A DNA stretch of 64,000 bases from Roridomyces roridus (GCA_029378245.1 JARKIF010000002.1:2790001-2854000), one strand, 5' to 3'; shown: positions 41,627-53,871, numbered from the stretch's first letter. Translations and numbers: made by a program. Notes: a model not told the origin generated them from the letters alone.

Positions 41627-43480
41627 TTAATTGACGGGAATACCCCACACTTGCTTGCCCTTGACCCAAGTGCTGACCGGAATTCCTTGACGGTCCAACA
41701 CAACGAGGTCAGCGTCTGCCCCAGGCCTTAATGTTCCTTTGGTGTTCTCAATACCCAAGCACCTATCGACGATGAGCATCAACTACAACATGCACGCCGG
41801 AATCCACTCACTTGGCAGGGTTGAAGGTCGCGCATTTGATCGCCTCCCCGAGGGAGCCTCCCGTAAACCGGGAGAAATTGCGGACACACTTGTCCAGAGT
41901 GATGACACTCCCAGCAAGCGTGTCTGTGCCCTCGAGGTAGAGCTTGTCTCCCTCCTTGACGAACCTCTTGCCATCGCGCCATTCGTGCACCCCATCGCGG
42001 AGGTTAGGGTCGAGAATTTTCATGGCTATAACAACGCAGTCAGGATAAATGGAAAAGAAATGTACTGGTAAATGCCCACCATCGGTAATCAGAATGCACC
42101 CCTCTGGGAAAGCAGAATACGCCAACTGAAGCGGAATCAGTCTCTCGGATTTCGCATAAAAAAGAGCGACCTACCCGCACAGAGTTGGGATGCAAGTGGA
42201 TTCCGTCCACGATCATGTCGTAGTACGGCCGCTCAAAGGCCAAGTCTGCAACTTGACCCTTCAGCAGATGCAATTCAGACACACTCGCTGTCCGATTCAC
42301 TGTGGGCCTGGTCCCAGGCGTGGTTTGATAGTCAAATGCTTCAGAGGTCACGCCAGAGACAGCTGACGCGGCAGAGGGGCTGGTCGGCGTCGGGAAGTCG
42401 TCAATCGCAGGGGCGGAGAGGTGGGGGGAAGCACCCAAGAGTCCAATGATGGCCGGATCCCGATGATGCAGCTGAGGCATAGCGTTGAAGAGATGCGTGA
42501 TGAGACGAGCACCCTGCATGACTGCGGCCGTAGCAATCGCGGAGGTGGCAGCACTGCAGAAGACAAAATTAAAAGCGGTATGAGAAGAAACGACAAAGAT
42601 GTATACCTGTGTCCAATAGAGAATACGACGCCTCGTTTGGTCAGTTCATGCACTGCGCCCACGACTCCCTTGATTTCGGGTGCACCAGTGATAATGCGCA
42701 CACCACATTGGCCTTCGGTGGCCATCAGCCAGTCTTCAGAGTCCACGAGATTATGTGCGCCATAAGCACTCTCGAAAGACTTGATGCCTTCCGGAGCGGA
42801 GAGCAGGAAGGGGGGAGCATGGGCGCCGCGTTTTGCCATATCAATAAAGGGGCCCTCTGCGTGCCATCCCAGAAGAGTAGCCGAAGTCGGAGTCGAGAAT
42901 GGGTGCAATAAGTTCAGGATCTTGGGGTACAACGATTTCTCTTGGGTCTGTAGAGGTGGCCATGAGACTATGCCGCGAACAAGAGAAGACGAGGCGAACA
43001 ATCAGAGTTGGAACAAGGCTGGAACGGGATGAATGGCTGGGTCATGAAGATTGAATCACAGACTGACGAGGTAACACCCGTTTCGACGATTTTCTCTGCG
43101 ACAAGCTTCATTCCTTGCCTATAGGCCTCCTCGTCTCCATCGTACACCGAAAAGTCGAAGCCATAGGCTCCGTTGATCTGAATGTCAATCAAACCTGGAC
43201 TGGGAAAAATTGAATTAGGGGTTCCTTCAGCACCGGAGGAGAGCTTGCCTGAGAATATTTCCTCCGAGATCGATGATTCTGTCCGGTCTTTCCCTGCGCT
43301 CGAAAAAAGCGAGCTGCAGAAGTTAGCAAACTATCGGAGGAATTGCCAATGGGGCGGCACCTGTGAGTCCAAGATGACTCCGCGGCGCTCATCTATCCAC
43401 AGATCCCTCTCGACAAGCCCACCATCTTCCTGGGGAAGCAGGCAGTTGGTGAAGCAGACGAGGCCGTTCGCAGAAGACAT
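41627..43480 (-). CDS. nagA: N-acetylglucosamine-6-phosphate deacetylase, 483 aa
   Basis: Nine exons: 43480-43361, 43313-43249, 43199-43068, 43018-43000 (19 nt), 42947-42607, 42553-42175, 42125-42080, 42025-41812 and 41762-41627. Amidohydrolase-fold landmarks: [13 protein letters not shown], the metal-site [48 protein letters not shown] and a C-terminal composite-domain [11 protein letters not shown]. It removes acetate from GlcNAc-6-phosphate in GlcNAc catabolism. The second intron (43200-43248) starts with GCAAGC, a proper GC-AG type. A ~50-residue Ser/Pro/Thr insert sits after the HLFNAM block, as often in fungi. Its stop is 44 bases from that of GH18. Confidence 0.94.
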
Positions 43481-44271
43481 GAAGGTTCCGAGAAAGGGAA
43501 GGTGATCTGAGGTAGCTGAGCCATGCGAGCCATGGATCGTGCGTTGGAGACCGCATTGTGCTTATCACGCGGAACACATGGCGCAAAATTGGAAAATAGG
43601 ATTTCATTTGTATTCGTAGTTGAATACTGGGACTTGAGTAGACGTATTGGAGGAACAGAACAAAGGAAGGGAGTACTGGAAGTAGTTGTGGACAAGGAAT
43701 GAACATGACGCCGATTTCTGGCACTGTTTGATCTTATCATTGATAACATCATTGAATCAATGCGAGCCATCAATCACATCCGCTATCGTTCAAGCGTGAC
43801 ATGTACCTTGGTCCAGACTGATGATAGAGGCTTTCGGACGCCGCTCAACGTTCAACCCGAGTCTGTCTAGCGAGAGCTACCGTTTCCGATGCTGTTCCGC
43901 CCAAATGTATTCTTCATCACGTCGCAGCGGAATATCAGAGTTTTCTATGATGCATGTCAATGTTCCAGGAACCCATCCAGTTAATTGCATTCCGTAAGTT
44001 ACAGGTAAAAAAAAGTACACAAGCTCCGTGGATAAATAGTATATTGTTAGACACTGAGTGGGTATAACCTATACTGGAGTCTAGGGTGGGTGATACAAAC
44101 CCAGGCGGCGGCGGGGGTTTCGCAAGAAAGTGAGATACTACGCTACTTTTGTATTATATACGCAGAAGAGGTGGGTCGGGTCGCATCGGGTGTGGTTGGT
44201 GGTGATACACATGCAGAGAGCAAAGCGGCAGAGCAATGGTGGAGAAAAAATGCAAATGGTTTGACGAGAGA
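43481..44271. other. Upstream region of nagA, no gene recognised
   Basis: About 790 bases between the nagA start and the bZIP stop. Short frames only; probably the nagA promoter and the bZIP 3' UTR. Confidence 0.45.
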
Positions 44272-45881
44272 TCAGCAGAACTGGACCTCCCATTCGCCGC
44301 CTTCGCCTCCAGAGGCCGGCATGCTCTTGAGGGCGATCCGTACGCGCCGCCGACCACCCGTAGTGCTATCAGCGATCGAGTATTCAGAAGCAACTCCGAA
44401 ATCTGAATCGCTGTAGTCCCCTGATGTCATGTCGTCCTGGTGGTACATGAAGGGCGATGAGGACGCGGCATAGGAGCCATAGCCGCCAACGCCCAGGAAC
44501 GGATCCCCGTCAGAGGATGGCGTTGGGTAGCCAGCGTAATGCTCTGACGTAAGGGAGACACTCGAGTCTGGTGCAGGAGGTAGCCACATGCCAAATGGAC
44601 CCTCCGCGGCTTCCCCCGGTGAAGGTGCCCTGGAGGAGACCGACGAAGACGGGTGGTGTATGCGAACACGGATTTTCCCATCATCCGATGGAGATGTATC
44701 AAATGAGATGTCAAGTCCACCAAGTCCCGCGAGAGCGCCCGAGCCCGAATCAGCAAACTCGAGTCTGCGGGTTGTCGTCTCGGCGGCCCTATCCAGGTCC
44801 ATCACCGAGTTTCCCGCCCGGGACCAGTCGTACTCATTTGGCAGATACGGGTGGAAATCGAGTGCAGAGGACGACGCGGGGAAGACATTGTGCGGAACAG
44901 AAAATGATGTTGGAAGCGCCGAGGATTGCATGGACAGCAAGGACGGCAGCGCGCACAGAAGCACCTGCTTGTCCCACATTCAGAGTTCGGCGTGGAAAAA
45001 GTATATTTAGAATTCCATACCATAAGTCCCAGACTTGCGGCTGATTTTGTCGGAGACTGCAAACGGAGTGGGGACGAGAGGGAGAACGACGGTTCTGTGG
45101 GCTCCGTCTTGACTGTTGGGACGTCACGAGAAGCAGCCTTTGCAGTAAGCTCGGCATTTAGCTCGCGTTCCCGCTGTTCGGCTGCCTGCAGCTGGGCGCG
45201 AAGGTGCTCTACCTCGGAGACCAGAGCATCACTAGGGTCGGGCTTTTTGCACGGAACGCCACCATTGGCCATTGTCAATAGCCGGGCGTTTTCCTGCTCG
45301 AGTTCGGCGACGCGACTGGTGGCAAAAGTGAATAAATAATAGCTTTGTAGAAGCACGCTAACGTACACTTCCATGAGCTCAAACTCCTCGCGCTTACGCT
45401 GACGGCTAAGGAAGGCCGCGGCACGATTTTTGACGAGCCGAGCTTCCCGCTTGGAAAGACCAGAGACGTCTGGCGGCACAAAGTCTTTGCTGCTGATGGT
45501 AGCGCGTTTCCGTGGAGCACAGGCCTCCTCGCTCGCCTCCCTCTTGCATGCAGAAGGGTTGATGGAGATGGAGAGGCGGGGATGCGCGCCAGGGGATGGA
45601 GGCGCCTCGGAAGACGGCGAGACCTGTGCAAAGTCGAAGAGCTGGTGGGTGGGCATGCAGTGCAGGCTGTCGTTGGCGGGCAGCTTAAGCATCCGCTTGG
45701 GAACTGGCGAGTCGCTGCTGTCGACTGAGGTTGGGGGCGAGGGAGGCAGGGAGTAATATGGGTGGTTATAGCTGAATACGTCCTGTGTGGGTGAATAGTG
45801 GGAGTATTCTGTGGGGGAGAGGAGTGGTGCGTCGTGGGCAATGAGATGAGACATGTCGATGGGTTGTGAGGCTAAGGCCAT
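44272..45881 (-). CDS. bZIP transcription factor, 500 aa
   Basis: Three exons: 45881-45367, 45315-45021 and 44964-44272 (introns of 51 and 56 nt). The basic region KNRAAAFLSRQRKRE has the bZIP N-x7-R signature (Asn152, Arg160). Joining exons 1 and 2 gives an uninterrupted zipper (ELMEVRVAELEQENARLL, then Leu heptads). Downstream is a conserved hydrophobic block (LMVLLCALPSLLSM) and acidic/Ser-rich regions. The basic region resembles Hac1/ATF6-like stress regulators, but assignment to that group is tentative. Nuclear. Upstream lies the 2.8-kb gene-poor stretch. Confidence 0.88.
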
Positions 45882-48669
45882 GGATTCTTAAAAACCAAAG
45901 GACGGAGATAACTAGCTCGAAGCCCGAAAAAGCTTCCGCTCATCAATCATTGAATCAATCGCGCGTTGCCTTCCAAACACCGTGCCGTCTGCATGCCGCA
46001 AGAAAGCCATTCTGTGGGCTCACTGACACCTCACAAAACAATATACTGCGCCGCACTCTACGATTTTCTACTCGATTTCATTCCTTCTTCACTCAATACT
46101 CGCTGCTCTGTCCCTCCGAGTACCTCCCGGGACAGGTACCTTTTGTGGAATGTTTGTCGCCACGGCCTTGTATGCTTCGAGGTTTATCTTCGGAGTGCGG
46201 GGCACGAGGAACTTGGCGGCCCGCCCTCCCTACGCGTCGTGCTAGTAATTTCAGATCCTCGATCGCGTTGAACCGGAACTATTTAATTGAACTTCTGCTT
46301 TTTTTGCTTCCGTCGATAGGTTTCAACTGGCCAGTTTCACGTTGTGTGTCCTCTGCGTGCCACCGAACACAATTGTCTTCCTACTCAGGTTACTAGCAGT
46401 CAGTCCTTATTCTGGCTAATCGCAGACCACTGTAACCTACTGGGACATCCGCTGCTGCTAAAGTTAAATTTCGCCGTACGACTCAATCGGCGTCCGAAGA
46501 TGTGTCCCGTGAGTCGTGGTAGACTAAAGTAAGGCCTCTCGCTCTTTCAGGTTGTAAAATCTTCATGGATTGTCATCTGCTGCACAATCAAGGACATCAA
46601 CTGTCTGTCCCGGCCTTCTACTGTTTCAAACTCGAAGGCAGCGCGCACTGGCGCTGATCCCAACATGGAAGGACAAGGAGACTAGAACGCACTTTTGATG
46701 CTCCGGTCACTCGTCCAAGGTCCCCAAGGTACCTCCCGTTCCGATCCAGCAAAGAGGCGAATGAAGATCGGCGTAGCCCTGTGTCGTTTGCACATTTCTG
46801 TGTAAAACGACCAGCACAACCACTGTTTCAATGTCACCAAATTATCCTCGGTTCGGCCCGCGGTGAATTAAATACCAGTTCAACGGACCCAGCCGAGACA
46901 TTTTGTAACAAGATAACATAAGTAGACCACTGGTCAGTTGTACAGATGTGAGGCCGGGCGGAGTCCGTTTTGCTGCTGCTCATCATAGACGGGCGGGGTT
47001 CATCGAACATACATCCGTTTCAAACTTTCACCGCACGATAAAATTTAAATTGGGATCCGAATCGGTGTCTAAAATGCTTTTGAGTCTTTCGCGGATCTCA
47101 CTCAGTTCATAAAATGACCTGGCGGAGAGATCGCAGACACAGCGAGTTAGATTGAACAGATAACCCAGTGGCGTAAAATGCCAAGTAGCAAAGAAATACA
47201 TCGGTTCGGCAGACATTCGGCTGGCGCCGCCAATACAGGAACGACCAGCGGCGCGCTACCTTGCAGAGAAACACGCGGGTTTAAGCAAAATGTATATATT
47301 GAGACCCTCGGAGGGAATAACCGGGAGTGTAGAAAATAAGGGGAACGTTCAATGCACAAGTCTATAGGAGAGGATGGGTCACCGATTGGACTGGACAGAC
47401 CAGGGAGAATCTTCGGCAGTTCCTTCTCTGAAGACCAAAGGCGCGAGCGTGAGCAGAAACGGACCAAAGAAAGGTTATACCCGGGTATTATTCTCGTAGA
47501 GAAGGCATGGCTCAGAAGCCCGGGAGAGGAGTCCAAATTCCTCTCCGGTGAATGTTGACGAAAGTTGCCGTAGTGCAGGCATGTCGGTCTATTTCTAGGA
47601 GCCCAAACTTGGAGCATGGGTATGAAAATCCACCAAAGGCGAGTACCGAGTTTAAAGCAGCCAAAGTTGAAAGCAGGGCCAAGATACACGAGCCAGTAAC
47701 ATAAAGATCCGAGGTTTCTGAGGTTCACAAGACCCCGGAGCAAGTATCATCAGTGCCCGAGCCTTGAGAAATTATGCGCGGATACAGCAGCCAAGGGTGC
47801 TCCAAGAGGCTTCGGCTACCTTTACATCTTCGTCCCTCAGTCATCTTCTGTATGATCCGGGGTGGGTGCGGTACGATGTGAACTTGGATGCAGGAAATGG
47901 GTTGTGCGCAGACGAGCCAGGCACCGACCAGAGGCTCACCTGAACGATATTTGCCAACGAGAAATGACCAGCACAGAAAATATTTGACTGTAACGAGCAT
48001 GTATGAATTTCTTCAGCGCGCATGATCGAGAAGGAAGAAAAATAGGCTCAAGGTACATAACCCACCACCACCGTTGCGATGCTGCATGTGGCACACTTTA
48101 CAAATTCTAGTCGGAGTTGGAAAACATTGACAGAAGCCATATCTGCGATCGCGGACGGTGCTTGAATTTGCAGTCTTGTGCGCGATCGAATTTCCAGTCA
48201 CCTACCAATGCAAGAGATTAGATTACAAGGCAAAAATAGGGCGTTGCCTTGGAGGTTTCTGTGGCGACCGCACATGGTCGTAGGTTTCGTTCGTAATGTA
48301 CCTTGGTTGTGTGGGTCCGGGCTTCAAGTTTTCAGGCACTTGCGGCGTAGATTACGGGGACCAAAATTTACTACCCCGCGCGGCCGTACGCACATCTATA
48401 ATCGCATCTTGATACTTGCGACCTAACCGCCGTATCGACAGCAGTGCGCCGCAAATGAACTTCTCGTGGCGGGAATTCATGCCGCCTTCTCCACGGAGAC
48501 GAGGTCGAGAAGCGGCTAATGTCGACTACGGAGCCCAGAAGTCTGTCACTTTCTGTCAAACCGTGGCAAAGGCAAGCCACGAGGTATGCGCTGGATCGCC
48601 AATCTTGGTGAAATGACCATGTTCAAAAGAGACTCGCCACGTTACAAGAAATCACGGACAAACAAGCAA
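45882..48669. other. 2.8-kb gene-poor stretch
   Basis: Between the bZIP start and the MFS transporter stop I find no spliced model or known motif. The longest frame (47147-47743, minus, 198 codons) has no recognisable domain. The size suits a long regulatory region for the bZIP gene or an unrecognised non-coding gene. Confidence 0.45.
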
Positions 48670-50570
48670 TCAAAGTGTGTAGAAGAATCCCTCAGGCATG
48701 GACTCGCGAACTGCCAGCGCGTTCTGCTTTCTGAACCACCAAGTAGTCGAGGCCAGTACCATCAAGAGCAAGACCTGAGTGACGATGGTGATAATGATGC
48801 CGGGTAGGTAGCGCGGTGCAGAGTTTTCCGTAAAGATGTAGGAAGCGACGAATCCACCAATGGCACCGAACGAGACGATGACTGCGCTGACGATGGCCCT
48901 TTTCGAGTGCGAAACGATGTTGTTGGACGACTGAGGAATGTTAACCTAGACATACAAGACAAATAGATCACCCACGTAGGCGAGAATGCCTATTACCGTC
49001 CCAGAGCAACCTGCGTTGCTTAGGAACAGACCTAATCATGGTCAAAAAAGAAGTGAGGGCGTGAATCGATTACTCACCAACATACCGCCAGCCTCCTGAA
49101 GGAGCAAAGCCAGTCATAGACCACCCCAGAATGGTGATCAAGGTCTGGATGGCGATGAACAACGCGCGCTGCTGGTAATGGTCCGATAGTCGGGAGAAGA
49201 TTATGGCGCTGACACCCTGAGAGAGGTTATTTACTGGTTTCATGCCGATGGATTCATCTTACAGCGAAAACGAACGGGGGTCCACTCTGCAAATCATCAG
49301 GGGTGATGCCACCAAGAAGAGAACGGCCGCACCAACAGCAACGACTCGGCGACACCCCACCCCAAGCCCCGAAGAATGAGCGAAACAAAGAAGCCAACAC
49401 CATACGTCGATATCGTTCCAAAAAGGAACATGAAGCTATACGCCATCACCCGCCAGTCGAACGCAGCGACGAACTTTTCCCAAGTGAGCTGATCAGGCAG
49501 TGAATCCCCTCGGTCATTTTCAACACGGGCCAGGACGATTTTAGTTTCCTCGGTCGACAGGAACTCGTTGTGGTCTGGGAACCCAGGGAGAAAGAACCAG
49601 GCAACGACCCCGAATAGGATGGTGATCGCTCCTTCGATGACCTGCGCGCGTCAAAAAGATACTCGAGGAAGAAGGAACCGGCGTACGAATATCCAGGCCC
49701 AGCCGGCCAAGCCCAACACGCCGGACAAAAGGCTCAAGGCATAGGCAAAAAAGGCGCTGAACCCGGCAAGGACGATTGCGATGACGTAGAATATCGCAAG
49801 GCTATCAAAGTGAGTGAGGTTTTACTGTGCCCGGAAAGAATCACCGTGTTTGGACCTCGTGTCTCGTGTACCTGAATACTAGGTCAGAAGTGAAATCAAA
49901 ACCGCATCTGGACCTACCAAGTGCTGACCAGGTACACCAAGGAGGGCAGGAATCCGGCCTATGTTACTTGAGTAGAATCTTATTAGCAGTCAAGGACACT
50001 GACCTCCAAAGCGCCAAGTACCACCCGCAAAGCCGCAAGTGACTGCCAGTTAGGAACGAAACCCATGGCAAGCTGAGCGGTCCCCCAGCCGACAACACAA
50101 AAGCTCAAAAGCTTCCGCGGACCAACGACATTCAACAGGAGGTTGCTCGGAATCTGACTATGATCAAGTCAATACCGACCCACGTCTCAGAAAGAAAGCC
50201 TCACAAAAGCGTGTATGGGATGAAATACACGGCGAGCACGATACTGAAGCGCTGGCCGATGCCGAGATCCTGGTCAATGAATCATCATCAGCTAGTGCTG
50301 CTAGAACTCAAACCAAGAACCCACCAAGTCCCGATCCAACCCAACGACCCGGGCAATCGATATATTGGTGCGGTCAATGAGCGCAAGAGCATAGAGCATC
50401 CCAAGGATGGGTAAAAGCCGCCAGTCGATCCGCCGTCTACGTTCACATGAGCCGGAGATTAGAGCAGTGAGAAGAGCTTACACGATCGTTTTCTCCACAT
50501 TCAAGTTGGTCGACGGATGAGCCAATAACCCCTCGTCGTCGCCCTCTTGCCGGTAGACAGTGGTGTCCAT
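48670..50570 (-). CDS. MFS anion permease, Dal5/allantoate permease type
   Basis: Many small exons. The start is MDTTVYRQEGDDEG at 50570 and the stop TGA at 48672-48670 after PEGFFYTL. Family segments in order: RIDWRLLPILGMLYALALIDRTN (TM1 with the DRTN motif), QIPSNLLLN, GWGTAQLAMGF, RVVLGALEGGFLPSLVYL, FFLPGFPDHNEFLS, GVSAIIFSRLSDHY, SKRAIVSAVIVSFG and FRKQNALAVRES. About 12 membrane helices. These plasma-membrane symporters import allantoate, nicotinate, vitamins or other organic anions; the substrate here is unknown. I did not fix every exon boundary. The 360 bases upstream hold no gene before the NMNAT stop. Confidence 0.88.
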
Positions 50571-50930
50571 GGCCTGTTGAGTTCATACGAGCCCCATTCG
50601 CTTATTTATCTGTCCAGTGAGTAGAAGCACGTCCGTTATGTATGCGGCGCTGAGGGAAATGAATTTCAAAAGGGGCCAAGAGGACATTCAGGCCGAACGC
50701 CGTAGCTCAGAAGAAGGCCAGAAGACCAAGGCACAGGCCAAATACCGCGGATTTCAAGTTGTAGTAGACCTACGTCACGAGATTCCAATGGACAGATTCA
50801 AGGTTAGTTGAACAAAATAACCATACCCGCACCACAAGCTCGTACAGATTGTTTCATATCTAGCAACTATTTGTACAATCGTCCACGTTATTGGCCTGGA
50901 AACACGAGAAAGGGCAACGGCATACCCTCA

Positions 50931-51902
50931 TTAAGACGAGGAATCCTTCCCGGACCCACTAGCAGCCGGCTCCTTCTCGGGAATCTTGGGCGTCGAACCA
51001 CTATCCTCCAGGTATAGTCCGTTCTCCTCGATGTACTCGACCACATTCGTCGGCAAAAGGTAGCGAACCGAGAGGCCTCGTCTTATAAACAGTCGGACCT
51101 GGCTCTGTAATTAGGATGATACGATACTGGAGAAGAGGTATTACCTTGGTGCTCGAGACATCGTTCTGGATTAGCTGCGAGATTAGATGGATGTTGTGCC
51201 GCCATCTCGCGAGGCTGTCGGTGGCCTGCTCCATTGATGAGCCAGCCCGCTCGACGATAAAAGTCCCATAGCGACCCAATATGTGGTCAAGCTAATTGGA
51301 AATTAGCGAGCGGAAAGCACATGGATTAGTGTCCCACATCGGGATAGCTCCACACGCCAGGCTCGCTCATGGTGCTGATCAAGTCTGAGCCCGCGAGAAG
51401 CATGATGCGGACATTGCGGTGCTGGCCATCCGCGGTATGCGCACCGCCAAGGACGGTGTTGATTTGGTAGTTGAAGTGATCGAGGACGACAGCAGTGCGT
51501 TGGTAGTCCTGAAAGGCCTCCCAGGGATCGACCATGAGCCACGAAGAGGTATCTTCGGCCCCGAGTGTGCACATTGTTACACTATATTATCCGCATCAAG
51601 ACAAGCCGTGCGGTGGCTTGGAAAGCATACCGGTGTTGGGCACTGAGAAGGCCGACCTTCCTGTACATGTCACTGACGGGACTGAGGTAGCCGCCGACGA
51701 TCTCAAAGTCTGTGTTTTGGCGAATATAGTCTTTTGCCATTTCAAACATGCGGAGGTGGAGATAGGTGACTGGGCTGAAGGAGCCGCAGGCGACGAGGAC
51801 GAGGGGTGTCTTGGAGGGATCGCGGAGAGTGGTAGCGAGGCGGTGGTGAGGGAATTCATAGTTGGGCGGATTGGTGAAGTCACCCGCCACGGCGGTGGCC
51901 AT
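50931..51902 (-). CDS. NMA1: Nicotinamide-nucleotide adenylyltransferase, 276 aa
   Basis: Four exons: 51902-51631, 51581-51338, 51291-51145 and 51098-50931 (introns of 49, 46 and 46 nt). Nucleotidyltransferase GSFSPVTYLHLRMFEMA holds the family's GxFxPxxxxHL site. It is followed by WLMVDPWEAFQDYQRT, MLLAGSDLI, and the C-terminal SSTKVRLFIRRGLSVRYL (ISSTxxR motif) and EYIEENGLY. It makes NAD+ from NMN and ATP. The gene is tandem and upstream of nothing obvious; 343 gene-free bases separate its start from the eL33 stop. Confidence 0.95.
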
Positions 51903-52245
51903 GGTGGCGGGAAGAGAGGAGCAGATAGTTTGCGATAGTATTTATTTTCGTCACGGAGCATCAGCCGAGTCACACACGCAAGTCCGAGATGAGATGAGAT
52001 AACCATCTGATGCCTATCCTGAACTGCCTAATACAGACTCTAGCGTAGCAGTTTTGACGTCGTTTGGATGTGGTACTTGCAGAGGCAGCAACTATTTACA
52101 CTGAGGCAAGGTATATTCTCTCGGAACCAAGTGATTGTCCCTATGCGGACCGTATCTCCATTGTTCCGTCTTTTTGATGCACACAACGGGCCTCCGCACA
52201 ATACTCATACATCGCATGGTCATATTGCATGTACTCGAGGACAGC

Positions 52246-52701
52246 TCAGATATTGGAAGGGTAGAGCATAACGCGGACACTAGCTCCGAAAGCGCGGGGA
52301 GGCAGGTTGGATGCGAATTTTGACTTTACAACGCCGGACGAGCCGTGTGGGCGAGTGACGCGGCTGAGCGAAGAAAAAAAGTCAGAGGAGAAGTGGAGAA
52401 TAGTGGTAGCCACTCACCCCCAGATAACTCTGACTTTTGAGCCCTGAATCTCGCGCTTGGCCTTGTAGACATATGCGACGCGCTTTCCGAGATAAAACTG
52501 GGCATCCTCTTTTGTTGCAACGCCCTCAATCTGTATCAGAGAGGTGTTGGGACGAGTGTTGCGCTTTGCCCGCTTGTGCCCCAGCACACGCCCTTTGCTG
52601 TACAGTCTGTCCGAAAGTCAGCCTCCGAAAGAAATGCAGACGCCGTTTTCGCCAGTCCAGCGGGCATTCGACTGCCAATTAACCCACCTAGTCGAGGCCA
52701 T
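52246..52701 (-). CDS. RPL33: 60S ribosomal protein eL33 (L35A), 106 aa
   Basis: Three exons: 52701-52688 (14 nt, MASTR), 52606-52418 and 52363-52246 (introns of 81 and 54 nt). The protein is near canonical: [54 protein letters not shown], and GVVKSKF...LYPSNI at the stop. The long first intron right after a tiny first exon is typical of ribosomal protein genes. It diverges from DPH4 over a 179-bp shared promoter. Confidence 0.96.
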
Positions 52702-52880
52702 TCGAGTGTCTTGAGGTGTTTTGAGGCTCTTGAGGCGTCAAGCGGAGGAGGTCTGTGGATAGAAAGGTCTATCAGTTGTTGACCAGTCTTTGGCAAGCGC
52801 ACCACGTGACTTTTGATGGCTCGCCGGCGCGATTCAGATTCTACGCGTTGACCGAGTCGACGCAGACCACATCTCAGCTC

Positions 52881-53231
52881 ATGGATCCTTACCTCCTCCT
52901 CAATATCAAACGAGATGCAACCCTCCCAGAAATCAAAGCCGCATACCACCGCGCACTCCGAGAACATCATCCAGACAAAGTAGCAGGGTCAACTGCCGAC
53001 CTTGCCGCCATCCAACACGCTTATCGAGTTCTTACAAAAGAGACGACAAGTCCACGACCAGCCCAAGTCGTATCGCTCGACGAATTCGAGGAAACCAACG
53101 ACGTGTTCACTCATCCATGTCGTTGCAGCGGCAGCTACTCTATTACCGAAGCCGACATGGAAGCCGGCACACACCTCGTTTCGTGTTCAACGTGCTCTGA
53201 AGTCATTTGGGTGGGCTACCAATTGATCTAA
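52881..53231 (+). CDS. DPH4: Diphthamide biosynthesis protein 4 (J-domain, CSL zinc finger), 116 aa
   Basis: A single exon. A J domain spans residues 1-55 with HPD at 30-32 (REHHPDKVAG). A CSL/DPH-type zinc finger follows: HPCRCSGSYSIT and VSCSTCSEVIWV. Dph4 supports diphthamide formation on eEF2. Start at 52881 chosen because the J domain begins there; an upstream in-frame start would add 42 unrelated residues. Its last 29 bases overlap the antisense end of the 4-TM gene (53203-53231). Confidence 0.92.
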   Translation: MDPYLLLNIKRDATLPEIKAAYHRALREHHPDKVAGSTADLAAIQHAYRVLTKETTSPRPAQVVSLDEFEETNDVFTHPCRCSGSYSITEADMEAGTHLVSCSTCSEVIWVGYQLI

Positions 53232-53871
53232 ACACAAACGCCGCGCCAAGTACACTCGCACCCGCACACGCACTCGCCGTCACTCCCGGTGCTACACTCT
53301 GTCCCCACGCAAAAGTAATAATTCCCAACAACGCGGCTACGAATCCTGCGCCAGTCAGCAGGATGCATAGATTGTGGCACCCCTTCAACAAATGCGTCGG
53401 CGGTTTGCTGTGGAATCTGCTGTGGAATGGGCCGACTTGCTCGATTTGCGGGTTATTCCACACGGCACCGTCGGGTTCCGTCTCGTCATCTGCGTGCCAC
53501 TCTTGCCGCGCCTCGAGCAGATTATACCGCACGAGGACAAAGGCACCGATAAACGAGATGATCGCAGCGAAAATGTGGAGCACTAAAGCACCCAGCATGC
53601 TCGAGTTGGCGATTTGGCTCGAGTTGCTGGTCAGCTGCAGCATCCCCGCTTCCGTCGATGCAAAGAATGTGGCGATCACGCTGATCAACTGCAGTCGGTC
53701 CATCCACGACTGTGTTAAATCTGTGGTCGTCAGCGAGGGAGGGAGGGAGAGCATGGGAGAATCACCTTTCTCCGCCTGCTTTCGCGCCTTTTCATACCGC
53801 TTCTGCTTTCGCTCCGGGTCGCTGAGCCAGTTGAAATTGTTCGCTTCAGGCATATCGTTCATGTATTCCAT
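53203..53871 (-). CDS. Predicted four-TM membrane protein, 207 aa
   Basis: Two exons: 53871-53766 and 53720-53203 (intron 45 nt). A charged N-terminal stretch (DPERKQKRYEKARKQAEK) leads to four hydrophobic helices (LISVIATFFAST; MLGALVLHIFAAIISFIGAF; CILLTGAGFVAALLGIITFAWG; TASACAGASVLGAAFVF). I do not recognise the family; similar short membrane proteins are common in Agaricomycetes. Start at 53871 is the first ATG in frame. Only 41 bases lie between the stop of the upstream glutaryl-CoA dehydrogenase gene and this ATG. Confidence 0.75.
   Translation of the reverse strand: MEYMNDMPEANNFNWLSDPERKQKRYEKARKQAEKGDSPMLSLPPSLTTTDLTQSWMDRLQLISVIATFFASTEAGMLQLTSNSSQIANSSMLGALVLHIFAAIISFIGAFVLVRYNLLEARQEWHADDETEPDGAVWNNPQIEQVGPFHSRFHSKPPTHLLKGCHNLCILLTGAGFVAALLGIITFAWGQSVAPGVTASACAGASVLGAAFVFRSIGSPPK

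Noticed and set aside
42781..43032. Plus-strand ORFs across the nagA region
   Set aside because: Shadows of the nine-exon minus-strand deacetylase gene.
47147..47743. 198-codon minus-strand open frame
   Set aside because: No domain, no splice signals, and no sign of coding composition; treated as chance.
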